Positions 25,280 through 33,947 of a DNA stretch of 64,000 nucleotides are shown here, piece by piece. The position numbers and the translations under genes are program-made. The stretch comes from Thermohalobaculum sp965247385. GTDB lineage: Bacteria > Pseudomonadota > Alphaproteobacteria > Rhodobacterales > Rhodobacteraceae. Position 1 is the stretch's first letter, and every line of letters starts with the position of its first letter. The stretch is from positions 1,178,001-1,242,000 of the forward strand of contig CBDFHG010000002.1 in assembly GCA_965247385.1 (NCBI GenBank). Reading direction: 5' to 3'. A model generated the notes under the pieces. It ran no database searches. It saw only the letters and a list, made by a program, of their open reading frames with translations, and was not told the origin of the DNA.

Positions 25280-26518
25280 TCACCCCTTGCGTCGCTTGTC
25301 GCGCATCGCCAGCAGGCGCAGTCTCAGGGCGTTGATCTTGATGAAACCGGCGGCGTCCTTCTGGTCGTAGGCGCCCTGGTCGTCCTCGAAGGTGACGTGC
25401 TGTTCGGAGTACAGAGAGTCCTCGGACCAGCGCCCGACTACGCTCGCCAACCCCTTGTAAAGTTTTATCTTTACGGTGCCGTTGGCGTGCTCCTGGCTGT
25501 GGTCGATCAGCGCCTGCAGCATCTCGCGTTCGGGGCTGAACCAGTAGCCGTTATAGATCAACTCGGCGTATTTCGGCATCAACTCGTCCTTCAGATGCGC
25601 CGCCCCCCGGTCCAGCGTGATCGACTCGATGCCCCTGTGCGCCTCCAGCAGGATGGTCCCCCCCGGCGTCTCATAAATCCCCCGCGACTTCATCCCCACA
25701 TACCGCCCCTCTACCAGATCGAGCCGCCCAACACCGTGCTTGCGCCCGTATTCGTTGAGAGATGTCAACAGGTTGGCAGGGGTCAGCGCGACACCGTCAA
25801 TGGCCACCGCATCGCCCTTCTCGAATGTGATCTCGATGAATTCCGGGGTATCCGGGGCGTCTTCCGGGTTGACCGTGCGCTGATAAACATAGTCCGGAGC
25901 CGCCTCCGCCGGGTCCTCCAGAACCTTGCCCTCGGACGAGGTGTGCAACAGGTTCGCATCGACCGAAAACGGCGCCTCGCCACGCTTGTCCTTGGCGATC
26001 GGGATCTGGTTCGCCTCGGCCCATTCCAGCAGCTTGGTCCGGCTGGTCAGGTCCCATTCCCGCCACGGCGCGATCACCTTGATATCCGGGTCCAGCGCAT
26101 AGGCCGCCAACTCGAACCGCACCTGATCGTTGCCCTTGCCGGTAGCGCCATGCGAAATCGCATCAGCGCCTTCCTCGCGGGCAATTTCGACTAAACGCTT
26201 TGAAATCAAGGGCCTGGCGATCGAGGTGCCGAGCAGGTACAGCCCCTCATACTGGGCATTGGCCCGGAACATCGGGAACACGAAATCGCGCACGAACTCC
26301 TCGCGCAGGTCCTCGATATAGATCGCGCTCGCGCCCATCATCTCGGCTTTGGCACGGGCCGGTTCGACCTCGCCGCCCTGCCCCAGATCGGCGGTGAAGG
26401 TGACCACCTCGCAATCATACTCGACCTTGAGCCATTTCAAAATGATCGAGGTGTCGAGTCCACCGGAAAAGGCAAGGACGACCTTCTTCGGATTGGGCTT
26501 GGGCTTGGGCTTGGGCAT
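25280..26518 (-). CDS. argG: Argininosuccinate synthase
   Basis: A 412-residue enzyme that joins citrulline and aspartate with ATP in arginine biosynthesis. The N-type ATP pyrophosphatase motif LAFSGGLDTSIILKWL is at residues 14-29, and family segments ISHGATGKGNDQVRFE and EGRYVGMKSRGIYETPGG follow. The start MPKPKPKPNPKKVV carries an extra Lys-Pro tail encoded by a hexanucleotide repeat. It is a single gene, convergent with nothing coding on its 3' side; the 24,761-25,279 stretch beside it holds only remnants. Confidence 0.95.
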   Translation of the reverse strand: MPKPKPKPNPKKVVLAFSGGLDTSIILKWLKVEYDCEVVTFTADLGQGGEVEPARAKAEMMGASAIYIEDLREEFVRDFVFPMFRANAQYEGLYLLGTSIARPLISKRLVEIAREEGADAISHGATGKGNDQVRFELAAYALDPDIKVIAPWREWDLTSRTKLLEWAEANQIPIAKDKRGEAPFSVDANLLHTSSEGKVLEDPAEAAPDYVYQRTVNPEDAPDTPEFIEITFEKGDAVAIDGVALTPANLLTSLNEYGRKHGVGRLDLVEGRYVGMKSRGIYETPGGTILLEAHRGIESITLDRGAAHLKDELMPKYAELIYNGYWFSPEREMLQALIDHSQEHANGTVKIKLYKGLASVVGRWSEDSLYSEQHVTFEDDQGAYDQKDAAGFIKINALRLRLLAMRDKRRKG

Positions 26519-26557
26519 TTGCACGCTCCGCACAGGGGTTACGATTTGGCGCGGGTT

Positions 26558-27181
26558 CTAGGGCGATTTGGCCGGGGGTGCAAGGCGTTGCGGTTGTGGC
26601 GAACAGGCCTGTACCGCCCCCCGGAATCGCCGCGCGATCACCGCGCCGTCCTTTTCCGGCAGCGCCCAGGGCTCCTCGGTCAGGGCAATCTTGGCGGTGG
26701 CGAAGGTCGGGCCGGGTTGGTGGAACATCAACTCTGCCAGTGCATCCATCTGGTCAAGGCTGGTCACCTCCAGGGTATGTGCGATACCCGCACCGCACGC
26801 CATGGTGCAGAGATCTGCGCGCTGAGAAGTGAGACCGGGCTGGCGGCCAGTTTCGCCAAAATGCTCGTTGTCGAGGACGAGAATGCCAAGGTTGGCAGGG
26901 GCTTGCGCACCCACCACCGCTAGGCTGCCCAGCCCCATCATCATCTCGCCGTCGCCGGTCAGGGCGAAAACACGTTTGTCGGGCCGCGCCAGCGCCAGCC
27001 CGAGCGCGGTGGAAACCGCCATCCCCATGCCGCCCCAGGAATAGAGATACTCGGCAGAATCGCCGGTAGCGAAACAGTCCCAGGTCGGGCTGCCGAGGCC
27101 GGGCACCACCAACGCACCCTCGCGCCGGGCCAGCAATCGCGAAACCAGTTCACGCCGTTTGACAAGGCTGGAAGCCGTCAT
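26558..27181 (-). CDS. TPP-dependent decarboxylase, beta subunit (sulfopyruvate/phosphonopyruvate type)
   Basis: A 207-residue PP domain. The thiamine-diphosphate/Mg motif is GDGEMMMGLGSLAVVGAQAP to ILVLDNEHFGETG, and YSWGGMGMAVSTALGLALA precedes it. It pairs with the PYR-domain subunit encoded just upstream (ATGA overlap), as in ComD/ComE sulfopyruvate decarboxylase and split phosphonopyruvate decarboxylases. The substrate, a 2-oxo acid with an anionic tail, cannot be fixed from sequence. No phosphonate or sulfonate pathway genes are adjacent. Confidence 0.75.
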   Translation of the reverse strand: MTASSLVKRRELVSRLLARREGALVVPGLGSPTWDCFATGDSAEYLYSWGGMGMAVSTALGLALARPDKRVFALTGDGEMMMGLGSLAVVGAQAPANLGILVLDNEHFGETGRQPGLTSQRADLCTMACGAGIAHTLEVTSLDQMDALAELMFHQPGPTFATAKIALTEEPWALPEKDGAVIARRFRGAVQACSPQPQRLAPPAKSP

Positions 27182-27696
27182 TTCCCGAACTCCTTTGTAC
27201 CGATCACCCGCTGGCTGACCAGCACAGCGGCGGAGAAGTCGCCGCTGAAGGCAAGATCGGCCGCGGCGGCGAAGGTTTCGCCCACCATCTCCTCCTGATC
27301 GACCGGGAAACACTTGACCCCCACAGCCGCCAGAACGGTTGGAACCGCCTGCCCCATCGGCACCTGCCACGGATTGAACTCACCCCACTGGCCACGCATG
27401 GTCACCAACATCAGGCAAGGCGCGCGCAGCGTCGCCGCATAGCTCAAAGCATTGATGCAATTACCGACTCCAGAGGATTGCATGGCGATCATGCCGCGCT
27501 TTCCGCCGAGCCAGAGCCCGGTGGTGATGCCGATCCCCTCCTCCTCGGTGGTCAGGGTGACGACACCGGTCTCGCAATCCGCCTCGCAAAGCGTCAGCAA
27601 CCGGGTCAACCCGCCATCGGGAACGGTCGTCACGGTGGCGATGCCACGCGCCTTCATGGCGTCGAAGATTTCCTGCGGCCAGTCAACGGTGCTCAT
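27178..27696 (-). CDS. TPP-dependent decarboxylase, alpha subunit (PYR domain)
   Basis: A 172-residue PYR domain. The catalytic glutamate that activates thiamine diphosphate lies in LTTEEEGIGITTGLWLGGKR, and SGVGNCINALSYAATLRAPC is the usual interface segment. It overlaps the downstream beta subunit by 4 bases, so the two should be made together and form an alpha/beta enzyme. Its start is 173 bases from the divergent ureohydrolase gene. Confidence 0.75.
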   Translation of the reverse strand: MSTVDWPQEIFDAMKARGIATVTTVPDGGLTRLLTLCEADCETGVVTLTTEEEGIGITTGLWLGGKRGMIAMQSSGVGNCINALSYAATLRAPCLMLVTMRGQWGEFNPWQVPMGQAVPTVLAAVGVKCFPVDQEEMVGETFAAAADLAFSGDFSAAVLVSQRVIGTKEFGK

Positions 27697-27869
27697 CCAA
27701 CCCTCGCCTATCCGTAACTATTCCCGCGACGCTAGCGGCGCGCGGTTCGGCCCGCAAGCGGCGGAGGACATTCATCATGCTGCGGATAGAACCAAAAAGA
27801 AGCGCTTGAGCCGGGGCACCGGAACTCCTTACGTTCGCTTTGGAAACGCGTCGCGAGAAAGGGAATCCC

Positions 27870-28874
27870 ATGACCGACCCATCCGTAAATGACCTCGGCC
27901 AAGCCCGCATGATGGAGAACCTCTATTGGTGGGGCATCCCCAGCCTGTTCCGCTGCCCCATCGAGACCGATTCTGCGGCCTGTGACATCGCGCTGGTCGG
28001 CGTGCCCCATTCCACCGGCAACGGCACCACCGAGCGCGATCAGCATCTGGGGCCGCGCGCGGTGCGCAACATCTCGGCACTGGCGCGGCGGGTCCATCTG
28101 GAGATGGGGCTGGACCCCTGGGAAGCGGCGAAGGTGGTCGATCTCGGCGATGTGCCGCTACCGGAAGCGAACGACAACGAGGCCTGTATCGAGCGGATCA
28201 CCAGCTTCTACAAGGTCATTGATGCGGCAGGCGCGCGGCCGGTCTCGATCGGCGGCGACCATTCGATCACCGGCGGCATCCTGCAGGCACTGGGGGGCGG
28301 AAAGCTGTCCGGCGGCGAGAAGGTCGCGCTGCTGCACCTCGACGCCCATACGGATGTCTTCACCAAGGTGCCGCATTTCCTCGGCGCGAAGAAATCGGCG
28401 GCACATTGGGGGGCCTATCTGGCCGATCAGGGACATATCGACCCGACCACCAGCGTGCAGATCGGCATCCGCGGCAATCCGCGCACGCTGGACTGGCTGC
28501 AACCCTCCTACGACTACGGCTACTCGGTCGTGACCATGAAGGAATACCGGGCGATGGGGCTGGCGGCGGCCATTACCCAGATCAAGGAAAAGCTGGCCGG
28601 ACGGCCGGTCTATATCACCTTCGACCTCGACTGCCTCGACCCCACGGTGGCGCCGGGGGTGTCGAACCTGGAACCGGGCGAGCAAGGTTTCCAACTCGAC
28701 GAGGCGCTGGCGCTGGTCCACGCGGTGCGCGGCATGAACATCATCGGCGGCGACGTAGTCTGCCTGATGCCGACCCGCGACCACCCCAACATGATCACCG
28801 CAAGGGTGGCAGCAGCGGTGATGTTCGAGATGATTTCGTTGATCGCAGAGAGGTTGATCGCGGATGCGAAGTGA
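27870..28874 (+). CDS. Ureohydrolase of the agmatinase/guanidino-acid hydrolase family
   Basis: A 334-residue dimanganese hydrolase. All signature motifs are present: GGDHSITGG, LDAHTDVF and FDLDCLDPTVAPG. Such enzymes release urea from agmatine, guanidinobutyrate or guanidinopropionate. The long N-terminus (NLYWWGIPSLFRCPIETDS) is the form found in guanidinobutyrase/agmatinase-like members. ATG 27870 has an AAAGGGAA site before it. It could be labelled speB, but the substrate is uncertain. Confidence 0.82.
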   Translation: MTDPSVNDLGQARMMENLYWWGIPSLFRCPIETDSAACDIALVGVPHSTGNGTTERDQHLGPRAVRNISALARRVHLEMGLDPWEAAKVVDLGDVPLPEANDNEACIERITSFYKVIDAAGARPVSIGGDHSITGGILQALGGGKLSGGEKVALLHLDAHTDVFTKVPHFLGAKKSAAHWGAYLADQGHIDPTTSVQIGIRGNPRTLDWLQPSYDYGYSVVTMKEYRAMGLAAAITQIKEKLAGRPVYITFDLDCLDPTVAPGVSNLEPGEQGFQLDEALALVHAVRGMNIIGGDVVCLMPTRDHPNMITARVAAAVMFEMISLIAERLIADAK

Positions 28875-28883
28875 GGCTGGCAA

Positions 28884-29636
28884 TCATGTCCGCCCGACAA
28901 TTGCCGTGCCATCGGATGGGTCGCCGGCCCACAGCCCGATCCCATAGCGCCGGGCGGTGATCAAAAGGTGCGCTTCGCCTTCGACGACCGCGACCGAAAA
29001 CGGACGCGACGTGCGGAGTTGACCGATGCGGGTGATTTCGGCAGCGATTTCGCCAGCGATCGGAACGGTCTTTGGCCCAGGGTGGAGGACGCAGAGATAG
29101 GCTTCACCACCGCCCGGCGCGGCAACGCCCAGTAGCCAGGCTTCGGCGATATGCCCAGCCATCTCGGCGAGGCGAATTCCCAGGGCTTCAAGCAATATCG
29201 ACTCCGGATTCACCGGAGGGCCAACCCGAATCCCACCAAGAATTTTCTCGACTGCAACGTTGGCCTCGGTGAGTTGGGCGATCCACGCCAGCGCCTCGGC
29301 GTCCAGCACGGTCTCCCCCGGCGCGACGCCCGGATTGAGCGCAACCCCGACGCCGAGCGGCCCCAATGCGCGTGCAAGATCGGCGCCTATCATGGTGACA
29401 AACTCGGTTGGGGTGGTGATGAAAGCGGCGAAGCGGTCCTCGGTGTCGAAGGCCAGCGCCACCTCGACAGTCTCCAGCAGCAGAGTCTTGGGTCTGGCGG
29501 TGGCATCACCCTCTGGCTCCATTACCGGAACGATCAGGGGCTGCGCCGCTACCCCCTCATAGAAGCGCAGCCAGTCGGTCTCGGCCCCGCCTTTGGCGAC
29601 TGCCTGCCAGAGCCGGTCGAGCCGGGTCTCTACCAT
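28884..29636 (-). CDS. SseB-domain protein
   Basis: A 250-residue cytoplasmic protein. The N-terminal half resembles the SseB domain (LDRLWQAVAKGGAETDWLRF; LPLIVPV-type strand; DTEDRFAAFITTPTEFVTMI). The C-terminal half resembles the SseB-like tail (VAAPGGGEAYLCVLHPG). Molecular function is unknown; E. coli SseB affects serine sensitivity. The ATG at 29636 is chosen; a TTG four codons upstream is also possible. Its 3' end faces the ureohydrolase 3' end, and an IS5 remnant abuts its 5' side. Confidence 0.6.
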   Translation of the reverse strand: MVETRLDRLWQAVAKGGAETDWLRFYEGVAAQPLIVPVMEPEGDATARPKTLLLETVEVALAFDTEDRFAAFITTPTEFVTMIGADLARALGPLGVGVALNPGVAPGETVLDAEALAWIAQLTEANVAVEKILGGIRVGPPVNPESILLEALGIRLAEMAGHIAEAWLLGVAAPGGGEAYLCVLHPGPKTVPIAGEIAAEITRIGQLRTSRPFSVAVVEGEAHLLITARRYGIGLWAGDPSDGTAIVGRT

Positions 29637-29682
29637 GTGTTCCGACAAAACCGGTTCTCCCCTGCCGCATTCTGCGTAGCCT

Positions 29683-29868
29683 AAAGCGATACCCCAACCG
29701 GGTGGCGCCTCGCGAGATCGACACCGAGGCCTGCAAATGGCGCCACCTCATCGAGAATTTCTCTGTAGTCTCAAAAACTTCAAACGCATCGCACTGCGGG
29801 GCTGCAAGACCGACAGCAGTTTCTCGGCAATGGTCTACGCCAGTGCAGCCGTGATAAACTCAAGATGA
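29683..29868 (+). mobile_element. IS5-family transposase C-terminal remnant
   Basis: Translation gives KWRHLIENF, then after a one-base frame change SLKNFKRIALRGCKTDSSF and SAMVYASAAVINSR with a stop. This matches the end of IS5-type DDE transposases, including the Y/R..E..F..LK.F.RIA motif around the last acidic residue. About 60 codons remain, so it is an insertion scar between the SseB-domain gene and the hydrolase gene. Sequence CTCAACAGACC just after the stop (29871-29881) may be the right terminal repeat. Confidence 0.7.
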
Positions 29869-29881
29869 ATCTCAACAGACC

Positions 29882-30763
29882 CTAGCCGGTTGCGGCAACA
29901 CAAGCGGCGTTGCGCGGAACGGTACGCGACCAATCGGCGACATCGCGGCACACCTGCTCGGCCTGCAAATCGCGGAACAGCAAATGCCAGCCCTCGCCAT
30001 ACTCGATCACCTGGCGCGGTCCGGTCAGCCGGTCGAAGACCCGGCGTACGCTTTCAACGGGCACGATCTCGTCCTTCGCGCCCATCAGCAACAGGGCCGG
30101 GAGGCCGACGCTCGCTGCCGCCGCCTCGGCCAGGTCCGAGATCCGGATCAGGCCAAGGATCTCGCGCGCACTGGGCGGGCGCAGATAACGCGGGTCGCGG
30201 CCCAGGGCGCAGAGCATCTCGATGTTGTCGCTGGCCTGGATACTGATCACGCCCTCGCCGGTGAAGCGGCGCTCGGGCACCACGGCGGCGGTGGTCCAGG
30301 CGGCGAGGCGATGCAGCGAGTTCATCTCGGCCCCGCCCCAGATCGCCGGTGCTGCGAGGATCAGGCCATCGGCGCCGAGACCCTGCCCCGCTGCCGCCAG
30401 AACCGCGCCGCCGCCCATCGAGTGACCGGCGACGATCACCGGCAGGCCGGGGAGGCGGGTGCGGATCTGGGTGGCCACGGCCCGCAGGTCGGCGACCAGC
30501 GCCTCCGCCCCCGGCCAGCGGCCGAAGGAGAGGTTGCGACCAAATCCGCGCTGGTCATAGGCGTAGGTGGCGATGCCCCGTTCGGCCCAGAATTCTGCCG
30601 CCTGACTGAGGGTACTGGGGCCATAGTCGCCATAGCCGTGAACGGCGCGGACAACCGCGCGGGGCTTCTCGGCAGGCCATTCGGAGAGCGCGAGCGCGGT
30701 GCCGTCAACTGCTGCCAGACGTGACCCGGCAAACGGTGGCGGCGGCGGGCCAGAGGGCGCCAC
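29882..30763 (-). CDS. Alpha/beta hydrolase, lysophospholipase-like
   Basis: A serine hydrolase with nucleophile elbow VAGHSMGGGAV, an acid in LLLMGAKDEIVPVESV and a C-terminal His in YGEGWHLLFRD. The core starts at VDGTALALSEWPAE, like monoglyceride lipases. The GTG at 30763 gives a cytoplasmic protein. A lipobox-like signal (WLSALLALASAGC) lies in another frame just upstream, overlapping the uracil-DNA glycosylase 3' end. The protein may therefore be a lipoprotein whose N-terminus is displaced by a frameshift. The IS5 remnant lies directly beyond its stop. Confidence 0.7.
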   Translation of the reverse strand: MAPSGPPPPPFAGSRLAAVDGTALALSEWPAEKPRAVVRAVHGYGDYGPSTLSQAAEFWAERGIATYAYDQRGFGRNLSFGRWPGAEALVADLRAVATQIRTRLPGLPVIVAGHSMGGGAVLAAAGQGLGADGLILAAPAIWGGAEMNSLHRLAAWTTAAVVPERRFTGEGVISIQASDNIEMLCALGRDPRYLRPPSAREILGLIRISDLAEAAAASVGLPALLLMGAKDEIVPVESVRRVFDRLTGPRQVIEYGEGWHLLFRDLQAEQVCRDVADWSRTVPRNAACVAATG

Positions 30764-30824
30764 CAGCGGACCGCCGACAGCACAGCCCGAGCACAGCCCG
30801 CCGAGGCAAGCGCCAACAGGGCGC

Positions 30825-31433
30825 TCAGCCAGCGAGGCGCGCGACTTCCGCTTTCAACCACGGCAGGATCTCCTCGGAAAACCACGGGTTCTTCTTGAGC
30901 CAGGCGGTGTTGCGCCAACTCGGATGGGGCAAGGGCAACTGCGCCGGGCCGTAGGCGCGCCAGTTGCGCACCGTTTCGGTCAGGCTTTTCTCACGCTGCG
31001 CACCCGGATGCCAGCGCTGTGCGTATTGGCCAACCAGCAGGGTCAGGCCGACCCGCGGCAGCCCCGCCAGCACATCGACGCGCCAGGTCTTGGCGCAGAT
31101 CGGTGGCGGCGGCAGATCGGATCCCTTGGCGTCGTAGCCAGGAAAACAGAAGGCCATCGGCACCATGGCGATGCGGCTGGTGTCGTAGAAGGTGGCGCGG
31201 TCCACGCCCATCCAGTCGCGCAGCCGGTCGCCGGAAGGGTCGTCGAAGGGCAGCCCGCTGGCATGCACCCGCGCTCCCGGCGCTTGCCCGGCGATCAGGA
31301 TTCGCGCACTGGGCGAGACCCGCACCACCGGGCGCGGCTGATGCGCCGTCTCGGTCGCAGCGAAACGATCCGCACAAAGGCGGCAGGCGGAGATTCGGGA
31401 GAGCAATTCATCGGCCGGACTGTCCATGCACAT
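30825..31433 (-). CDS. Uracil-DNA glycosylase family protein
   Basis: A 202-residue protein of the uracil-DNA glycosylase superfamily. Motif 1 is ILIAGQAPGARVHASGLPFD and the C-terminal motif is LPLPHPSWRNTAWLKKNPWF. Paired cysteines near the start (ISACRLCADRF) and a later Cys (PPPPICAKTWR) could be Fe-S ligands as in family 4/5 enzymes, though the set looks incomplete. It would remove uracil or related bases from DNA. ATG 31433 is used; the ATG two codons later is equally possible. Confidence 0.72.
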   Translation of the reverse strand: MCMDSPADELLSRISACRLCADRFAATETAHQPRPVVRVSPSARILIAGQAPGARVHASGLPFDDPSGDRLRDWMGVDRATFYDTSRIAMVPMAFCFPGYDAKGSDLPPPPICAKTWRVDVLAGLPRVGLTLLVGQYAQRWHPGAQREKSLTETVRNWRAYGPAQLPLPHPSWRNTAWLKKNPWFSEEILPWLKAEVARLAG

Positions 31434-31657
31434 AAGATACCGTGGCTCGCTTATATGGCAATCCGTCGGCCCGGGCTCAGTTTTCAATTGATTTCGGGAC
31501 ACGGAACTGGCACCTGGTATATCAGATTCCAGAGTTCCGCTCCCAAAAGGGACTTGCCAACAAAAGCATGCCGAAATAGGTGCAGGCAGCACCAGACAGA
31601 AGTAGCAAGGGCCACGAATATGGCCCGTAACCCCGTCGGGGAGGACGAAACCGGAAA

Positions 31658-32155
31658 ATGCGGCTAGCCCTGATTTCAGTTACATTGTTTGCCTATTGGC
31701 TGCTGCTGTCGGGGCGCGAAGAGACATGGTTGGTCGTCTCGGGTGCGGTGCTGTCAGTGTTGGTCGTTGCCTTCTGCCTGTTCAAGGGCCTCACCGACGA
31801 AGAGGGATTCCCGGTTGAGAAGCTGCCCCGGGCACTGCTCTATTGGCCCTGGCTGGGCTGGCAGATGGTGCTGTCGGCGCTGAATGTCACCAGGCTGATA
31901 CTTGACCCGCGGCTACCGATCTCGCCGACCATGGTCAAGGTCGACGCCCAGCAGAAATCCGCCGTCGGGCTGACCACTTACGCCAACTCGATCACCCTGA
32001 CGCCGGGCACGATTTCGGTCGAGGTTTCCGAGCGGGGCAAGGCGATCTGGGTTCACGCCATCACCCGCGAGAACGCCGAGGGCTTCGCCGATGACGAGAT
32101 GAACCGGCGGGTCGCGTGGATGGACGGGGTCGAGCAAAGTGGGGCCGGGTCATGA
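31658..32155 (+). CDS. mrpE: Mrp-type cation/proton antiporter subunit E
   Basis: A 165-residue membrane protein, with an N-terminal hydrophobic pair (LALISVTLFAYWLLLSG; VVSGAVLSVLVVAFCLF) and the subunit-E C-terminal domain (NSITLTPGTISVEVSERGKA, then WVHAI). It starts a run of ten tightly packed genes reaching 39,239. In Mrp complexes MrpE helps assembly. The 224-base gap upstream is the probable promoter region. Its stop overlaps the next ATG. Confidence 0.88.
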   Translation: MRLALISVTLFAYWLLLSGREETWLVVSGAVLSVLVVAFCLFKGLTDEEGFPVEKLPRALLYWPWLGWQMVLSALNVTRLILDPRLPISPTMVKVDAQQKSAVGLTTYANSITLTPGTISVEVSERGKAIWVHAITRENAEGFADDEMNRRVAWMDGVEQSGAGS

Positions 32156-32445
32156 TGTTCGCGGCCGCCATCATCGCCGTGCTGGTCGCGCTGGCATTGG
32201 CGGTGGTCCGGGCGCTGGCGGGGCCGACCGCCTTCGACCGGTTGCTGGCGGCAAACCATATCGGCACTTCGGCAATCATGCTGCTGGCGCTGTTCGGCTT
32301 CATGACCGAGCGGCCGGAGTTTCTGGATATCGGCATTACCTATGTGCTGCTGAACATGATCGGGACGCTCGCGGTGCTGAAGTTCTTCCGCTACGGGGCG
32401 TTGGGACACGCCCAGGACCTCGACCAGGACCGGGATTTCGGCTGA
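32152..32445 (+). CDS. mrpF: Mrp-type antiporter subunit F
   Basis: A 97-residue protein with three membrane segments, beginning MMFAAAIIAVLVALALAVVR, and the conserved RALAGPTAFDRLLAANHIGT segment of MrpF. It overlaps mrpE by 4 bases and mrpG by 1 base. Confidence 0.88.
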   Translation: MMFAAAIIAVLVALALAVVRALAGPTAFDRLLAANHIGTSAIMLLALFGFMTERPEFLDIGITYVLLNMIGTLAVLKFFRYGALGHAQDLDQDRDFG

Positions 32446-32984
32446 TGGGGCAGGTGATCGATCTCCTGAGTTGGGCGGTGCTGCTGGGCGGCGGCTTCTT
32501 TTACGTGGTCGGCGCCATCGGGCTGAACCGGATGCCCGACATCTTCACCCGGATGCATGCGGTCTCGGTTGGCGAGACACTGGGTGTCGGGCTGATGACC
32601 CTCGGCATGTTGCTGCAGGCGGGTTTTACCCTGGTGGCGGTGAAGCTGATCATCATCGTGCTGGTAATGTGGGCCACCGGCGCGGTCTCCACCCATGCGC
32701 TGGCCCGCGCCGCCCTGCACGAAGGCGAAAAACCGCTGCTGGCCGACGAGACCGGCGCGCTGGTGGCGACCGACCCGGTGAGGCTGTTCCCGGAACTCGG
32801 CGTCCGGCTGGCGACGCCGCTGAAGTCAGAAATCGTCGAGGAAGAACCTGTCGGCGCGCCGGAAGACGCAGGGGCAGAGGCGAACTCCGATGCGGGCTAT
32901 GGTGCGGACGAGGACAGCGCCAACCCGGATGCCGAGCGGCCTGACTCCGACGGGCCCGATTCCGCCGGGAAAGGTGGCCGCTGA
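32445..32984 (+). CDS. mrpG: Mrp-type antiporter subunit G with long acidic tail
   Basis: A 179-residue protein. The first about 100 residues are a standard MrpG (FFYVVGAIGLNRMPDIFTRM; three membrane segments). The remaining 75 or so residues form a Glu/Asp/Ala-rich tail (EDAGAEANSDAGYGADEDSA) that most MrpG proteins lack and that should face the cytoplasm. Start ATG 32445 overlaps the mrpF stop, and the last base is the start of the next gene. Confidence 0.85.
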   Translation: MGQVIDLLSWAVLLGGGFFYVVGAIGLNRMPDIFTRMHAVSVGETLGVGLMTLGMLLQAGFTLVAVKLIIIVLVMWATGAVSTHALARAALHEGEKPLLADETGALVATDPVRLFPELGVRLATPLKSEIVEEEPVGAPEDAGAEANSDAGYGADEDSANPDAERPDSDGPDSAGKGGR

Positions 32985-33514
32985 TGGAACTGTTGATCAA
33001 CATGGTCCTGCTGACCCTGCTGGCGCTGATAACCATCGGCATCATCCGGGTGCGCAACCTGTTCTCTGTGGTCGTTTTAGCGGGGGCCTACAGCTTTCTG
33101 ATGGCCAGCGTGATGATTGTGCTGGACGCGGTCGACGTGGCAATGACCGAGGCTGCCGTTGGCGCCGGGGTCTCGACAGTATTGGCGCTGGGCGCACTGC
33201 ATCTGACCAAGACCGAGGAAGCCGCGCCGCGATATTCGGCGATTCTGCCGCTGTTCGTCGCCGTCGGCACCGGCGCGATGCTGATCTACGGCACCTGGGG
33301 GCTGCCGGGCTTTGGCTTGGCGGACACGCCGATGAACACCGGCGTCGGGCTCGACTACCTGAACCGGAACTACGAGGAGACGCATATTCCGAACGTGGTT
33401 ACTTCGGTCTTAGCCTCTTACCGTAGCTTCGATACGCTGGGCGAGACGACGGTGATCTTCACCGCCGGGATCGGCGTGTTGCTGCTGCTGAAGCGCTTCC
33501 AGCGGGAAGGTTGA
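32984..33514 (+). CDS. MbhD/MbhE-like subunit (C-terminal part of MrpA as a separate protein)
   Basis: A 176-residue membrane protein. Its start (LTLLALITIGIIRVRNLFSV and DVAMTEAAVGAGVSTVLAL) matches the DUF4040/MbhD domain. Its end (NVVTSVLASYRSFDTLGETT) matches MbhE. In classical Mrp systems both are at the C-terminus of the large MrpA subunit; here they stand alone, as in membrane-bound hydrogenase-type (Mbh) clusters. Confidence 0.8.
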   Translation: MELLINMVLLTLLALITIGIIRVRNLFSVVVLAGAYSFLMASVMIVLDAVDVAMTEAAVGAGVSTVLALGALHLTKTEEAAPRYSAILPLFVAVGTGAMLIYGTWGLPGFGLADTPMNTGVGLDYLNRNYEETHIPNVVTSVLASYRSFDTLGETTVIFTAGIGVLLLLKRFQREG

Positions 33515-33524
33515 GGAGGGTCAC

Positions 33525-33947
33525 ATGCGTCTTGACATCATCCTTCGGGTCTGCGCCAAGCTGTTCATCCCGTTCATTTTCGTCTTCGCGCTCTATGTGC
33601 AGTTGCACGGCGATTTTGGGCCAGGCGGGGGCTTTCAGGCTGGCGTGATTATCTCCGCCGGGGTCGTGCTCTACGCCATCATCTTCGGACTGTCGGCAGC
33701 ACAGCGGGCGGTGCCGAAGGGCCTGGTCGAGTTCCTGGTGCCGCTGGGCGTGTTGATCTATGCGCTGGTCGGGTTTTGGGGCTTGCTGATTGGGGATAAC
33801 TACCTGGAATACAATAATCTTTCCCATGGAAACCAGCCCCACGGGCAAGAGAGAGGTGTATTCTGGGTCGAGATCGGGGTGCTGGTCACCGTCGCCAGCA
33901 CGATGATTGCCATCTTCTACGCCTTCGCGGGGAGGGGCCGCGAATGA
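33525..33947 (+). CDS. mrpB: Mrp-type antiporter subunit B
   Basis: A 140-residue membrane protein of the MnhB/MrpB family, with the hallmark ALYVQLHGDFGPGGGFQAGV, then hydrophobic segments. It follows the MbhD/E-like gene after 10 bases and overlaps mrpC by 4. Confidence 0.88.
   Translation: MRLDIILRVCAKLFIPFIFVFALYVQLHGDFGPGGGFQAGVIISAGVVLYAIIFGLSAAQRAVPKGLVEFLVPLGVLIYALVGFWGLLIGDNYLEYNNLSHGNQPHGQERGVFWVEIGVLVTVASTMIAIFYAFAGRGRE

Noticed and set aside
26558..27370. Longer start of the TPP beta subunit
   Set aside because: The first 63 codons overlap the alpha-subunit gene in another frame and are Arg/Gly-rich; the ATG at 27181 gives the natural 4-base overlap.
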